Assembly: GCF_900115195.1 (NCBI RefSeq)
Contig: NZ_FOVO01000029.1
Span: 1-44,575 of the forward strand
Origin: Xenorhabdus japonica
GTDB taxonomy: Bacteria > Pseudomonadota > Gammaproteobacteria > Enterobacterales > Enterobacteriaceae
Direction of reading: 5' to 3'
DNA length: 44,575 nt
A program made the translations under genes and the position numbers. The notes beneath the pieces are model-generated. The model searched no databases. It had not been told where the DNA came from and saw nothing but the letters and a program-made list of their open reading frames with translations. Shown piece by piece: positions 8,318-17,624 of the stretch. Positions within the stretch are counted from its first letter, which is position 1. Each line of letters opens with the position of its first letter.

Positions 8318-9967
8318 ATGGAAATATTCTTTACTATCTTGATCTTGATTTTGGTGGTGTCAATTTCTGGTGTTCTTACTAAAATGATTCCTTTCCGTGT
8401 CCCCTTGCCCATTGTGCAAATAGCAATGGGGGCTTTGCTGGCCTGGCCTCATTTTGGTTTACATGTTCATTTTGATCCTGAACTATTCCTCGTTTTACTT
8501 ATCCCCCCTTTGTTATTTGTTGATGGCTGGAAAACGCCGACTAGAGAGTTTTTCCAGCATGGACGTGAAATTGTTGTCTTAGTTTTAGTGTTGGTATTGG
8601 TGACGGTTGTTGGCATTGGTTATTTGATCCATTGGTTATTGCCAAGTATCCCACTTATTGCTGCTTTTGCACTGGCGGCTGTATTGTCACCAACGGATGC
8701 GGTGGCATTATCCTCGATTGTTGGAAAAGGACGCATTCCTAAAAATATGATGAGCGTGCTGGAAGGGGAAGCATTAATGAATGATGCTTCTGGTCTGGTG
8801 GCTCTGAAATTTGCCGTGGCGATTGCCATGGGAACGATGGTCTTTACTGTCACCGGCGCAACGATAGAGTTTTTCAAGGTTGCGATTGGTGGCCTGTTGT
8901 CGGGTATCGCTGTCACATGGTTGTACAGTAAATCACTACGACTGATGAGTCGCTGGAGTGGGGATGATCCCGCAACTCAAATCATGTTTATGATGTTGCT
9001 GCCATTTGCCTCCTATATGATTGCTGAACATATCGGTGTATCAGGGATTCTGGCTGCGGTTGCAGCAGGTATGACTATCAGTAAGGCGGGTGTAATCCGT
9101 AATGCACCATTGGATATGCGCCTGCGTGCCGATAACGTATGGGGGATGCTGGCCTTTGTCTTCAATGGCCTTGTGTTTATCATGCTGGGGCTGCAATTAC
9201 CGGGTATCTGGGAAACATCGGTGCATGAGGCTGAGCTTGATCCACAAGTTGAAACCTGGATGCTATTCGCTGCCGTTGGAATCATTTACTGTGCGCTGTT
9301 ATTACTGCGATTCAGCTGGTTATGGCTGATGAAAAATACCAGCAAGGTACTGATGAAGAAGAAACCAATTGAGTTTACTTCCTATACTACCCGTGAATTG
9401 TGGTTGGCTTCATTTGCTGGTGTTCGCGGGGCAATTACGCTGGCGGGTGCGCTGTCTGTGCCATTGTTTTTGCCGAGTGGTGAGTCGTTCCCGGCACGTT
9501 ATCTATTGGTTTTCATTGCTGCGGGTGTGATCCTGTTTTCTCTTTTTATGGGCGTTATCGCGTTACCTTTACTGCTGCGTGGCATGACGATAGGTGATAA
9601 GCAGGCAGATCTCAATGAAATCAGAATGGCAAAAGCTGCAATGGCTGGGGTTGCTATTGTCAGTATGAATAAGATGGAAGAACGTTTGTCGACCAGTACT
9701 GAAGAACAGCTTGATGCTGAAGTCATTAGTGAGGTTGCTTCTCGAGTCACAGGTTATTTGCGGCGTCGCACTGCGGGAACAGATGAAATCGAGCATAATC
9801 TGATGATTGAAGAGCTGGAGCGTCGTTTCCGTTTGACGGCATTAAGGGCTGAACGAGGAGAGCTGTATCACCTGCGTGCAACCCGTAAGATTAGTAATGA
9901 AACACTACAAACGTTGCTACATGATCTTGATTTGCTAGAAGCGCTTTTAGTTGGGAAAGGACAATAA
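8318..9967 (+). CDS. yjcE: YjcE-type Na+/H+ antiporter (CPA1/NhaP family)
   Basis: The protein is a cation/proton antiporter of the inner membrane that exports Na+ in exchange for protons. From ATG 8318 it has 549 residues, the same as E. coli YjcE, and starts MEIFFTILI like it; an upstream in-frame ATG at 8258 would add 20 non-homologous residues. TAAGGG at 8308-8313 supports the chosen start. Twelve or so membrane helices are followed by a charged cytoplasmic tail from about residue 440. Ion-site motifs are SPTDAVAL (Asp127) and MNDASGL (Asn155, Asp156). The C-terminal tail contains LERRFRLTALRAER and ISNETLQTLLHDLDLLEA, typical of this subfamily. Confidence 0.9.
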   Translation: MEIFFTILILILVVSISGVLTKMIPFRVPLPIVQIAMGALLAWPHFGLHVHFDPELFLVLLIPPLLFVDGWKTPTREFFQHGREIVVLVLVLVLVTVVGIGYLIHWLLPSIPLIAAFALAAVLSPTDAVALSSIVGKGRIPKNMMSVLEGEALMNDASGLVALKFAVAIAMGTMVFTVTGATIEFFKVAIGGLLSGIAVTWLYSKSLRLMSRWSGDDPATQIMFMMLLPFASYMIAEHIGVSGILAAVAAGMTISKAGVIRNAPLDMRLRADNVWGMLAFVFNGLVFIMLGLQLPGIWETSVHEAELDPQVETWMLFAAVGIIYCALLLLRFSWLWLMKNTSKVLMKKKPIEFTSYTTRELWLASFAGVRGAITLAGALSVPLFLPSGESFPARYLLVFIAAGVILFSLFMGVIALPLLLRGMTIGDKQADLNEIRMAKAAMAGVAIVSMNKMEERLSTSTEEQLDAEVISEVASRVTGYLRRRTAGTDEIEHNLMIEELERRFRLTALRAERGELYHLRATRKISNETLQTLLHDLDLLEALLVGKGQ

Positions 9968-9989
9968 AAAGGTAAAAAATTAATAAATT

Positions 9990-10889
9990 ATGTGGCTGTT
10001 AACGATCACAACATTCTTGTGGGCTGCCTCATTTAGCTTGATTGGCGTTTATCTCGCTGGTCAGGTTGATAGCTGGTTTTCTGTTCTTGTCAGGGTAATG
10101 TTGGCAGCAATGGTATTTTTACCATTTTTGCGCTGGCGTGGGTTATCGCTGAAAATCATTTCACTGTATATGGCTGTCGGTGCCTGTCAGCTTGGTGTGA
10201 TGTATTTATTTGTATTTCATGCCTATCACTATCTGACGGTGGCAGAATTTTTACTATTTACCATCATGACGCCGCTCTATGTCACATTGATTTATGATCT
10301 GATGGGGCGTCAACGGCTGCGCTGGGGTTATGCCCTGAGTTCTTTATTGGCAGTGGCTGGCGCAGCAATTATTCGTTATGACCAATTGAGTGAATCTTTC
10401 TGGATTGGCCTGATATTAGTGCAATTGGCAAATATTTTCTTTGCGGTTGGTCAGGTTGGCTATAAGCGCTTGATGGAAGTTCATCCGATCCCGCAGCAAG
10501 TGGCATTTTCATGGTTCTATCTGGGAGCTTGTGTTGTCGCCAGCATTGGCTGGTTGATGTTTGGTGACCTGCAAAAATTGCCAACAACTGAGCTACAGTG
10601 GGGAGTCCTGATTTGGCTAGGCATCGGTGCGTCGGGTATTGGCTATTTTATGTGGAACTATGGGGCAACTCAGGTGGATGCCGGAACACTGGCAATTATG
10701 AATAATATGCTGGTTCCGGCGGGTTTGTTAGTCAATTTTGCAATTTGGCAGCAGCACCCTGACTGGCTGAGTTTTACCATTGGGGGCAGCCTGATTGTTG
10801 CATCACTTTGGGTGCACCACCGCTGGATACTGAAACCTGTTTCACAAACGACAACTTATCTACCGCGTGCTGGCGCGCAGAACGAATAA
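9990..10889 (+). CDS. yigM: Biotin transporter, EamA/DMT family
   Basis: The 299-residue protein matches E. coli YigM, an EamA-type permease shown to take up biotin, in length and sequence, including [56 protein letters not shown] and [12 protein letters not shown]. Ten membrane helices are expected. It lies 22 bases after the antiporter gene on the same strand, so it may be cotranscribed. Its last 116 bases overlap the 3' end of metR on the other strand. The ribosome-binding site (AAAGGT) is further upstream than usual. Confidence 0.88.
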   Translation: MWLLTITTFLWAASFSLIGVYLAGQVDSWFSVLVRVMLAAMVFLPFLRWRGLSLKIISLYMAVGACQLGVMYLFVFHAYHYLTVAEFLLFTIMTPLYVTLIYDLMGRQRLRWGYALSSLLAVAGAAIIRYDQLSESFWIGLILVQLANIFFAVGQVGYKRLMEVHPIPQQVAFSWFYLGACVVASIGWLMFGDLQKLPTTELQWGVLIWLGIGASGIGYFMWNYGATQVDAGTLAIMNNMLVPAGLLVNFAIWQQHPDWLSFTIGGSLIVASLWVHHRWILKPVSQTTTYLPRAGAQNE

Positions 10890-11730
10890 ATGTATCAATA
10901 GCGGGTTGACGTTGCTCTCCTTCACGGCTGGCAGCGTACAATCTGCTCCATAATCCCTCTCCCAACGTTTGGGTTACAACCAACCCTTGTCGTTCGAATG
11001 TTTCTACTGCCCAGTGTGGTAATGCGGCGATACCTAATCGGGCCGCAACCATTTGAATCAACAATAGCGTATTGTCGACAGTTTTTAATGTAGGAGTCAC
11101 TTCCGCAGGCTGGAGAAAACGCCGCCAAATGTCAAACCGTTGTCGCTGGACAGGATAAATCAGTAAAGTTTCAGCAGCGAGATCTTGTGGACGAATATCG
11201 CGTTTATTTGCCAATGGATGATCCGGTGCAATCACCAGCTTCACTTCATAATCAAACAGTGGCGTATAATGCAGATTGCTGTCCGCAATAATGTCAGATG
11301 TCAGAACAATATCCAGCTCGCGTTTTTGCAGTGCGGGTTGGGGATCAAATGTCACGCCAGATTTGAAATCCACATTAACCTGTGGCCAACTTTCACGAAA
11401 ACGCTTAAGTGCTGGAGTCAACCATTGAATGCAGCTATGGCACTCAATGGCAATGCGTAAATTTGCCTCTTCCGGCTCATGGCATTCACGTAAGGAAGCT
11501 GTAATCAGGGGTAAGACTTGATTTGCCAACTTTAATAATACCTCTCCTTGAGGCGTTAGCTTCAAAGGTTGGCTTTTACGAATGAATAACTTAAATCCCA
11601 ACCGATGTTCTAATTCACTGAATTGATGCGAAAGAGCTGATTGCGTCTGATGCAGATAATTTGCCGTCGCTGCTAGTGAGCCGCAATGGTTCAGTGCTTG
11701 TAGTGTTTTTAAATGTTTTATTTCGATCAT
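10774..11730 (-). CDS. metR: LysR-type regulator of methionine biosynthesis
   Basis: MetR activates metE and other methionine genes with homocysteine as coinducer. The 318-residue protein (E. coli 317) has an N-terminal winged helix-turn-helix ([20 protein letters not shown], about 19-38) and a LysR effector domain with [26 protein letters not shown] near the end. It is divergent from metE across a 108-base control region. A TGAA-N5-TTCA MetR site overlaps its own start codon, consistent with autoregulation. Its 3' end overlaps the convergent yigM gene by 116 bases, so the two mRNAs are antisense to each other there. Confidence 0.95.
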   Translation of the reverse strand: MIEIKHLKTLQALNHCGSLAATANYLHQTQSALSHQFSELEHRLGFKLFIRKSQPLKLTPQGEVLLKLANQVLPLITASLRECHEPEEANLRIAIECHSCIQWLTPALKRFRESWPQVNVDFKSGVTFDPQPALQKRELDIVLTSDIIADSNLHYTPLFDYEVKLVIAPDHPLANKRDIRPQDLAAETLLIYPVQRQRFDIWRRFLQPAEVTPTLKTVDNTLLLIQMVAARLGIAALPHWAVETFERQGLVVTQTLGEGLWSRLYAASREGEQRQPAIDTFIRSARQHAVDKLSFVKQVSVSSGGAPKVMQQSGCPQW

Positions 11731-11742
11731 GAAAAACCTTCA
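11730..11742. promoter_or_regulatory. MetR binding site
   Basis: TGAAAAACCTTCA fits the MetR consensus TGAA-N5-TTCA exactly, with an A at the centre. It sits at the start codon of metR, about 97 bases before metE, where it could serve activation of metE and control of metR. Confidence 0.65.
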
Positions 11743-11794
11743 AGATGATTATGAATAATTTGCGCTTGTGGTTTATACACTACCTGTTGATTAT

Positions 11795-11818
11795 AGAAGT
11801 GTAAACATCTAGACGGCT
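11795..11818 (+). promoter_or_regulatory. MetJ operator: three contiguous met boxes
   Basis: Three adjacent 8-mers, AGAAGTGT (11795-11802), AAACATCT (11803-11810) and AGACGGCT (11811-11818), match the met box AGACGTCT at 6, 6 and 7 of 8 positions. Tandem head-to-tail boxes are how MetJ with S-adenosylmethionine binds. The array ends 20 bases before the metE start, suited to block initiation. Confidence 0.7.
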
Positions 11819-11838
11819 AAAATTTTATGGGTGACGAC

Positions 11839-14118
11839 ATGACGGTTTTGAATCATACATTAGGTTTTCCACGTATCGGATTGAAAAGAGAGCTAAAAAA
11901 GGCGCAAGAAAACTATTGGGCAGACAAAATTTCCCAACAGGAATTGCTGGAAACAGGCCGTGAATTACGTGCACGTCACTGGCAGCAACAAAAAGAAGCG
12001 GGCGTTGATTTAGTCCCCGTTGGTGATTTTGCCTGGTATGACCAAGTATTGACCACTAGTTTGTTATTGGGCAATGTTCCACCGCGTCATCAAAATGAAA
12101 ATGGAAATATTGATCTGGATACTCTGTTCCGTATCGCCCGTGGCCGGGCACCAACAGGTACACCTGCGGCGGCTTCGGAAATGACTAAATGGTTCAATAC
12201 AAATTATCACTATATCGTGCCTGAATTTCAGGAAGGGCAGGAATTTAAGCTGGGTTGGACTCAATTGTTGGACGAAGTTGATGAAGCTCTGGCATTAGGA
12301 CACAAAATAAAACCTGTTCTTTTGGGACCTGTGACCTATTTATGGCTTGGTAAGGTAAAAGGCAAATTTTTTGATCGTCTGTCTTTGTTAAAGGATATCC
12401 TTCCGGTATACCAGCAAGTGCTGGCAGAGTTGGCAAAACGTGGCATTGAATGGGTACAGATTGATGAACCTGCGTTGGTACTGGAACTGCCTGAAGAGTG
12501 GCTGGCGGCATTTTCCACCGCTTACCAATCAATTGAGGGACAAGTGAAATTATTGCTGACGACCTATTTCGATAGCATCGGCCACAATCTGGAAACGATA
12601 AAATCACTGCCAGTGCAAGGATTGCATATCGATTTGGTTGCAGGGAAAGATTCTCTTGAGAATTTGGATAAATCTTTGCCGGAAAATTGGCTACTTTCAT
12701 TGGGTGTGATTAATGGCCGCAATGTTTGGCGTGCTGATTTGAGTGAGAAATATCAGCTTGTTGTACCATTGGTAAATAAGAGAAATGTATGGATCGGCAC
12801 TTCCTGTTCATTGCTTCATAGCCCCATTGACCTGAATGATGAAGCTGGGTTGGATGAAGAAGTGAAAAGCTGGTTTGCTTTCGCCTTGCAGAAATGTGCG
12901 GAACTCTTTTTATTGTCACAAGCATTGAATGCGCCAGAAGGCAATAAACAGGCTGAGCTTGATGCCTATAGTGCTCCGATTCGTGCTCGTCGCAGTTCCA
13001 CAAGGGTGAATAATCCATCGGTTGCTGGGCGTATCGCGACGATTAAGCCACAGGACAGTGAACGTAATCAGGTATATCCTGAGCGCGCCAGACTTCAGCG
13101 CCAACGGTATAACTTACCGTTGTGGCCAACAACAACCATCGGCTCATTCCCGCAAACAACAGAAATTCGCGGCTTGCGTCTCGATTTCAAAAAAGGTCGG
13201 GTGGATAGTACACATTACCGAACCAATATCAGTGAACATATCAAACAGGCGATTCAAGAGCAGGAGCATCTGGGGTTGGATGTATTGGTACATGGTGAAG
13301 CTGAGCGTAATGACATGGTGGAGTATTTCGGTGAGCACTTTGATGGTTATGTCTTTACCCAAAATGGTTGGGTGCAAAGTTACGGCTCCCGTTGCGTGAA
13401 ACCACCGGTGATCATTGGCGATATTAGTCGTCCGGAAGCGATAACAGTAGATTGGGCGACATATGCACAATCTTTGACTGATAAACCAGTTAAAGGCATG
13501 TTGACGGGACCAGTAACCATTCTCTGTTGGTCATTCCCAAGGGAAGATGTCAGCCGTGAAACCATTGCTAAACAGATTGCACTGGCTTTGCGTGATGAAG
13601 TTGATGATTTGCAGAAAGCTGGCATTGGCATCATTCAGATTGATGAACCTGCATTGCGTGAAGGCTTGCCACTGCGCAGAGAAGAGTGGAAGGAATATCT
13701 GGAGTGGGCGGTAGATGCTTTCAAACTGAGTGCAGCAATTGCGAAAGATGATACTCAAATCCATACCCATATGTGTTATTGCGAGTTCAATGATATCATG
13801 CCATCTATTGCAGCACTGGATGCGGATGTGATTACCATTGAAACCTCTCGCTCGGATATGGAGCTGTTGGATTCGTTTGAAGATTTCTCATATCCAAATG
13901 AGATAGGGCCTGGTGTGTATGATATTCACTCACCGAACGTTCCTAGTGTTGAATGGATTGAGGCATTGCTACGCAAAGCGGCTGACCGTATTCCGGTTGA
14001 GCGTTTGTGGGTAAACCCGGACTGCGGCCTGAAAACTCGTGGTTGGACAGAAACCAGACAAGCACTTGCAAACATGGTAGAAGCAGCAAAACGTCTGCGT
14101 TCTTCAGTAATTAGTTAA
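11839..14118 (+). CDS. metE: Cobalamin-independent methionine synthase
   Basis: MetE transfers the methyl group of 5-methyltetrahydropteroyl-triglutamate to homocysteine to make methionine. From ATG 11839 the product has 759 residues (E. coli 753) and begins [20 protein letters not shown] as the family does; an in-frame ATG at 11827 adds four residues without support. Both barrel halves are complete. The zinc and homocysteine site is visible in [11 protein letters not shown] (His and Cys, about residue 647), the conserved glutamate in [11 protein letters not shown], and the last cysteine in [12 protein letters not shown] near 732. The gene is controlled by the MetR site and MetJ boxes in the preceding gap. 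The neighbour differs from E. coli: a sugar acid locus follows instead of ysgA and udp. Confidence 0.97.
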   Translation: MTVLNHTLGFPRIGLKRELKKAQENYWADKISQQELLETGRELRARHWQQQKEAGVDLVPVGDFAWYDQVLTTSLLLGNVPPRHQNENGNIDLDTLFRIARGRAPTGTPAAASEMTKWFNTNYHYIVPEFQEGQEFKLGWTQLLDEVDEALALGHKIKPVLLGPVTYLWLGKVKGKFFDRLSLLKDILPVYQQVLAELAKRGIEWVQIDEPALVLELPEEWLAAFSTAYQSIEGQVKLLLTTYFDSIGHNLETIKSLPVQGLHIDLVAGKDSLENLDKSLPENWLLSLGVINGRNVWRADLSEKYQLVVPLVNKRNVWIGTSCSLLHSPIDLNDEAGLDEEVKSWFAFALQKCAELFLLSQALNAPEGNKQAELDAYSAPIRARRSSTRVNNPSVAGRIATIKPQDSERNQVYPERARLQRQRYNLPLWPTTTIGSFPQTTEIRGLRLDFKKGRVDSTHYRTNISEHIKQAIQEQEHLGLDVLVHGEAERNDMVEYFGEHFDGYVFTQNGWVQSYGSRCVKPPVIIGDISRPEAITVDWATYAQSLTDKPVKGMLTGPVTILCWSFPREDVSRETIAKQIALALRDEVDDLQKAGIGIIQIDEPALREGLPLRREEWKEYLEWAVDAFKLSAAIAKDDTQIHTHMCYCEFNDIMPSIAALDADVITIETSRSDMELLDSFEDFSYPNEIGPGVYDIHSPNVPSVEWIEALLRKAADRIPVERLWVNPDCGLKTRGWTETRQALANMVEAAKRLRSSVIS

Positions 14119-14155
14119 TTTAGCATCAGTTTAAACTTAAATTAAGTTGAAGAAA

Positions 14156-14183
14156 CCCGCCACATTTCATTCACTGTGGCGGG
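14156..14183. terminator. Stem-loop after metE
   Basis: A 9-base perfect GC-rich stem CCCGCCACA (14156-14164) / TGTGGCGGG (14175-14183) lies 37 bases after metE. It is preceded by an A-rich run but not followed by a U-run on the plus strand, so it may act as an RNA 3'-end or as a weak terminator. A second small hairpin, TCCCA/TGGGA at 14335-14349 followed by GATTTT, lies further on. Confidence 0.5.
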
Positions 14184-14563
14184 TGAAAGACGAGTAAAAA
14201 GTAATTCATTTCCCTAACAGTTTATTTTTCAATTAGCCCGCTAATTTCTCCCTGCTCCTCAAAACCCATCAATAAGATAAAGATGTATGACAGACTTAAT
14301 TATTACAGTAGCACAATATTTCAAGTTCACCTGATCCCAGATAATGGGAGATTTTACATTAAGTAGTTTTTCTTATGTGATTAACACTGGTATGTGAAAT
14401 GGCATTTTTGTATTCTTTATAAAAAAACCTTTAAATTCAGATTATTAATTAATTTTATCAGTATTAAATATAAGTTATGAATGTGATATTCATCGTTTTT
14501 TTGTGAAATGAACTGTGTGAAGATTAAAAGGTAACAAATTGTCTTACAACACCAGGGAACCTC

Positions 14564-14707
14564 ATGAATAATAAAATAGAGATAGCAGGACTGTAAGCTA
14601 TGGAAGTAGGAGTAGCACTGCCTTTAATAAGCAAGTATTCCAATTCAAGTCTACTTAGTAGTCTGGGAGTAATGGTGTGCAAGCTTTACATTTTTTCATA
14701 CAAGTGA
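14564..14707 (+). pseudogene. ltnD-like remnant (L-threonate dehydrogenase, N-terminal stub)
   Basis: An ATG at 14564 with AGGGAA seven bases upstream opens MNNKIEIAGL, then a TAA (14594-14596), and in the same frame AMEVGVALPLISKYSNSSLL follows to a TGA at 14705-14707. Ignoring the stop, the string resembles the N-terminal dinucleotide-binding turn of LtnD/YgbJ-type 3-hydroxyacid dehydrogenases (GLGSMGMGAALS in E. coli), with glycines of the GxGxxG turn lost. It sits directly upstream of otnK, where ltnD sits in the E. coli ygb operon. About 250 residues are missing. The match is short and the call is tentative; an alternative is an independent 35-residue ORF from ATG 14600, which has AGGA eight bases upstream. 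The rest of the 14119-14947 gap shows no other recognisable gene. Confidence 0.45.
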
Positions 14708-14947
14708 AAATAGTTCATTAGTTGAATAAATCAAAATAATTGAATATCTATTTTGTATAGCTGCACACCTTATTCGAATATACAAAAATTTTACTGTCTG
14801 TTCTCACGGATATGAACAATATATCTGATGAACTGAGTTTCATTTATGGCATTGTGAACTATATGATAAAAATTCGTGAATATGTCAAAGAAAGCAAATA
14901 AGAGATGAAATTTTCTCCATAAATGCATATTTACCAAAGAGATGACT

Positions 14948-16222
14948 ATGACTATCAAACTTGGAGTGATTGCTGATGATTTCACTGGAGCAACTGATAT
15001 CGCCAGTTTTATGGTGCAAGGTGGCTGGAAAGTCACTCAGTTGTTAGGGGTGCCAGATGAGAACATATCTGTTCCAGATGATGTAGATGCTATTGTAATT
15101 AGTTTGAAAAGTCGCTCTTGTCCTGCTGATGAGGCAGTGAAACAATCTTTGAAATCTTGTCAATGGTTACAACATAAGGCAGGTTGCCGGCAGCTATTTT
15201 TCAAGTATTGCTCCACATTCGATTCAACATCGGAAGGAAATATCGGACCCGTTATTGATGCTTTGATGGATGAACTTAAAGTTGATATTAGTCTGATTTG
15301 TCCAGCTCTTCCTATTAATGGACGGACTGTATTGAACGGGAATTTATTTGTTCACGGGCAATTATTGAATGAAAGTGGAATGCAGCATCATCCTGTTACT
15401 CCTATGAAAGATTCCAACTTACTGCGGTTGATAGAACAGCAAGCAAAAGGGGAAGCTGGATTAGTCGATCTTCATTGTGTACACCAGGGAAAAGAGGCTA
15501 TTTGTTATCAATTGGAATCATTATGCCAACGTGGTATTCGTTATGCGGTGGTAGATGTTGTTACGATGGAAGATTTATTGCTTATAGCCCAAGCAGTATC
15601 AGAAATGATTTTGGTAACAGGTGGCTCAGGTTTAGGGGCTGCGCTTACTTGTTGCCATACAGGGAAAACATGGGCAGTATCGGCAGTTGGGAATGTCCCA
15701 TCTATTAGAGACAGAAAGGCAGTCATTCTTTCTGGAAGCTGTTCCGTTATGACAAATAAGCAAGTTAATGAGTATAAAAATGTTGCACCCACTTTATCAT
15801 TAAATATAGGTGAATGTATCAATAATCCAGAATATACCAATACATTAATGGATTGGATTACTCAGCAGCCAGTGAATGGTTTCGCACCAATGTTATATGC
15901 GACACAGCCCCCTAAATTGTTGGAAATGATTCAACAGCAGTATGGTGTTATAGATGCGAGTAATGCAATTGAACGTTTCTTTGCTGAAATTGCAAGAAAA
16001 CTAAGACATCAGGGATTCAATACTTTCATTGTTGCGGGGGGGGAAACTTCCGCTCAAGTTGTACAGAGCTTGGGAATTAACCAATTCAGTATTGGTGCAT
16101 CTATTGCTCCCGGTATTCCTTGGGTACATGATGCATATACTGATTGCTGGTTTGCATTGAAATCAGGCAATTTTGGTGAGCTTGATTTCTTTCAGAATGC
16201 ACAGGAGATGTTTCCTATATGA
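14948..16222 (+). CDS. otnK: 3-oxo-tetronate kinase (four-carbon acid sugar kinase)
   Basis: OtnK phosphorylates 3-dehydro-tetronates (from L-threonate or D-erythronate) with ATP to the 4-phosphate. The 424-residue protein is a DUF1537-type kinase. Conserved motifs are GVIADDFTGATDIASF (7-22, substrate-binding aspartates), KYCSTFDSTSEGNIGPV, CPALPINGRTV, the C-terminal nucleotide-binding LSGSCSVMTNKQV and IVAGGETSAQVVQSL. I chose ATG 14948 because AAAGAG at 14936-14941 is six bases upstream; the ATG at 14942 abuts it. The gene is intact, while its pathway neighbours on both sides (ltnD stub upstream, otnC downstream) are decayed. Confidence 0.92.
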   Translation: MTIKLGVIADDFTGATDIASFMVQGGWKVTQLLGVPDENISVPDDVDAIVISLKSRSCPADEAVKQSLKSCQWLQHKAGCRQLFFKYCSTFDSTSEGNIGPVIDALMDELKVDISLICPALPINGRTVLNGNLFVHGQLLNESGMQHHPVTPMKDSNLLRLIEQQAKGEAGLVDLHCVHQGKEAICYQLESLCQRGIRYAVVDVVTMEDLLLIAQAVSEMILVTGGSGLGAALTCCHTGKTWAVSAVGNVPSIRDRKAVILSGSCSVMTNKQVNEYKNVAPTLSLNIGECINNPEYTNTLMDWITQQPVNGFAPMLYATQPPKLLEMIQQQYGVIDASNAIERFFAEIARKLRHQGFNTFIVAGGETSAQVVQSLGINQFSIGASIAPGIPWVHDAYTDCWFALKSGNFGELDFFQNAQEMFPI

Positions 16223-16282
16223 AAAGGTACCATTTAGCTCAGATGATATAGATTTTTATTCTTTGTTATTAGGGAAGAATAT

Positions 16283-16759
16283 ATGAGCATATAATGTGGT
16301 TTATTCACTCACTGTTATACCTGACTAATAGCAACTAAATTTATGAAATGAAAAATGTACATGTAAGTGTTGTATCTCTAGAGACCGATCCACAAAAAAC
16401 TTCTATACATTTTAAAAAAATATAAAATAGATGAGATGTTATTTTATATTTCCGTATTTGATAGTAACCTTCTATTTTTCCCAAAAAGCTATTTCCTTTC
16501 TATCTCACTATATTACGTCATGATAGTGGAATATTGATTTTCTATAGGTGGAATATTTCCCATTCTAGAATGATAAAATTGTCTAATGAATTTAGAGGGT
16601 TGCCACAAAACACAACTCTATTTTGCTTAAAAAGCATGATCCAGTTGTTGGAAGTGAAGCATTACGGCAAGATTTTTTCAATATAGAATGATTGGAAGGT
16701 TACATAAGGCTTTATCCGATGCCACTAAACGGTTTTTTACTACTGTAAATGAAGAGTAG
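16283..16759 (+). pseudogene. otnC: Decayed otnC (3-oxo-tetronate 4-phosphate decarboxylase)
   Basis: The otnK-otnI gap holds no ORF, but pieces of an OtnC-type class II aldolase/decarboxylase are readable in changing frames and in the right order. They are SLETDPQKTS (about 16373-16405), DEMLFYISVFDSN (from 16430), ISLYYVMIV (about 16503-16530), MIKLSNEFRGLPQNTT (about 16570-16618), ILLKKHDPVVGSEALRQDF then FNIE-stop-LEGYIRL (about 16618-16715), and a tail KRFFTTVNEE ending at TAG 16757-16759. E. coli OtnC has LDPQRLS, KEVLFHLALYRNN, FTPYVVMRMG, LLANHGPVV and MEELEETAKL at the matching places. A ribosome-binding site (AGGGAAG) and ATG at 16283 survive. Total length is 477 bases against about 640, so small deletions, frameshifts and stops have destroyed it. 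Confidence 0.75.
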
Positions 16760-16810
16760 TATAGGGGAATAGAATTGGAAATATGTTATCCCAGATAATA
16801 AGGATATGTT

Positions 16811-17590
16811 ATGGCTAAATTTGCAGCGAATTTGAGTGTGATGTTTAAGGAAGTCCCATTTACTGAACGTTTTGAACGGGCAGCAAATGCTGGTTTTAAA
16901 GGTGTTGAATATCTATTTCCTTATGAAAAATCACAAGAAGAACTTTCCAGTTTGTTGAAAAGAAATCAGTTGACGCAGGTGCTATTTAATATGCCTGCAG
17001 GAGATTGGGATTCTGGTGATAGAGGGATAGCTTGTTTACCTGGGCGAGAGAAAGAGTTTGCTAATGGAGTTCATAAAGCTTTGGAATATGCACTAGCATT
17101 GGGCTGTAAACAGATTCATGTTATGGCTGGAAAATGGGATGGACAGTTTACGCAAGACCAGCAGCGAGAGTGTTATATCAAAAATATTCAGTACGCTGCG
17201 GATGTAATGATTGAGCATGATATCAATGTCTTAATTGAACCGATTAATATTCGTGATATGCCTGGCTATTTTTTGACAAAACAAAATCAGGCAGAAGAGT
17301 TGTTGAAATCTATCGTCCGTCAAAACGTTTTTATTCAGCTAGATCTTTATCATTGTCAAATTATGGAAGGGGATTTATTGAAAATGATAGAGCGGCTATG
17401 GGGGAAATTTAGTCATATTCAGATTGCTTCAGTTCCCGATCGTCATGAACCAGATAGAGGTGAAGTTAATTATTTATGGTTATTTAGAAAATTAGATGAG
17501 ATGGGATATCAAGGTTGGTTGGGATGTGAATATCATCCAGAAGGTAGTACGGAAGAAGGACTTGGATGGTTAGAGAAAGTCCAATCATGA
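16811..17590 (+). CDS. otnI: 2-oxo-tetronate isomerase
   Basis: OtnI interconverts 2-dehydro- and 3-dehydro-tetronates, between the dehydrogenase and kinase steps. The 259-residue protein (E. coli OtnI/YgbM 258) is a xylose-isomerase-like TIM barrel of the hydroxypyruvate isomerase family. The two catalytic glutamates are visible at Glu143 (LIEPINIRDMPGYFL) and Glu240 (LGCEYHPEGST), at the family positions. AAGGAT lies just before the ATG. The DeoR-type regulator follows 34 bases later, and the decayed otnC precedes it. No damage is seen. Confidence 0.92.
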   Translation: MAKFAANLSVMFKEVPFTERFERAANAGFKGVEYLFPYEKSQEELSSLLKRNQLTQVLFNMPAGDWDSGDRGIACLPGREKEFANGVHKALEYALALGCKQIHVMAGKWDGQFTQDQQRECYIKNIQYAADVMIEHDINVLIEPINIRDMPGYFLTKQNQAEELLKSIVRQNVFIQLDLYHCQIMEGDLLKMIERLWGKFSHIQIASVPDRHEPDRGEVNYLWLFRKLDEMGYQGWLGCEYHPEGSTEEGLGWLEKVQS

Positions 17591-17624
17591 TTGGACGGTA
17601 TACGATGATGTATCAGGAGAGGTT

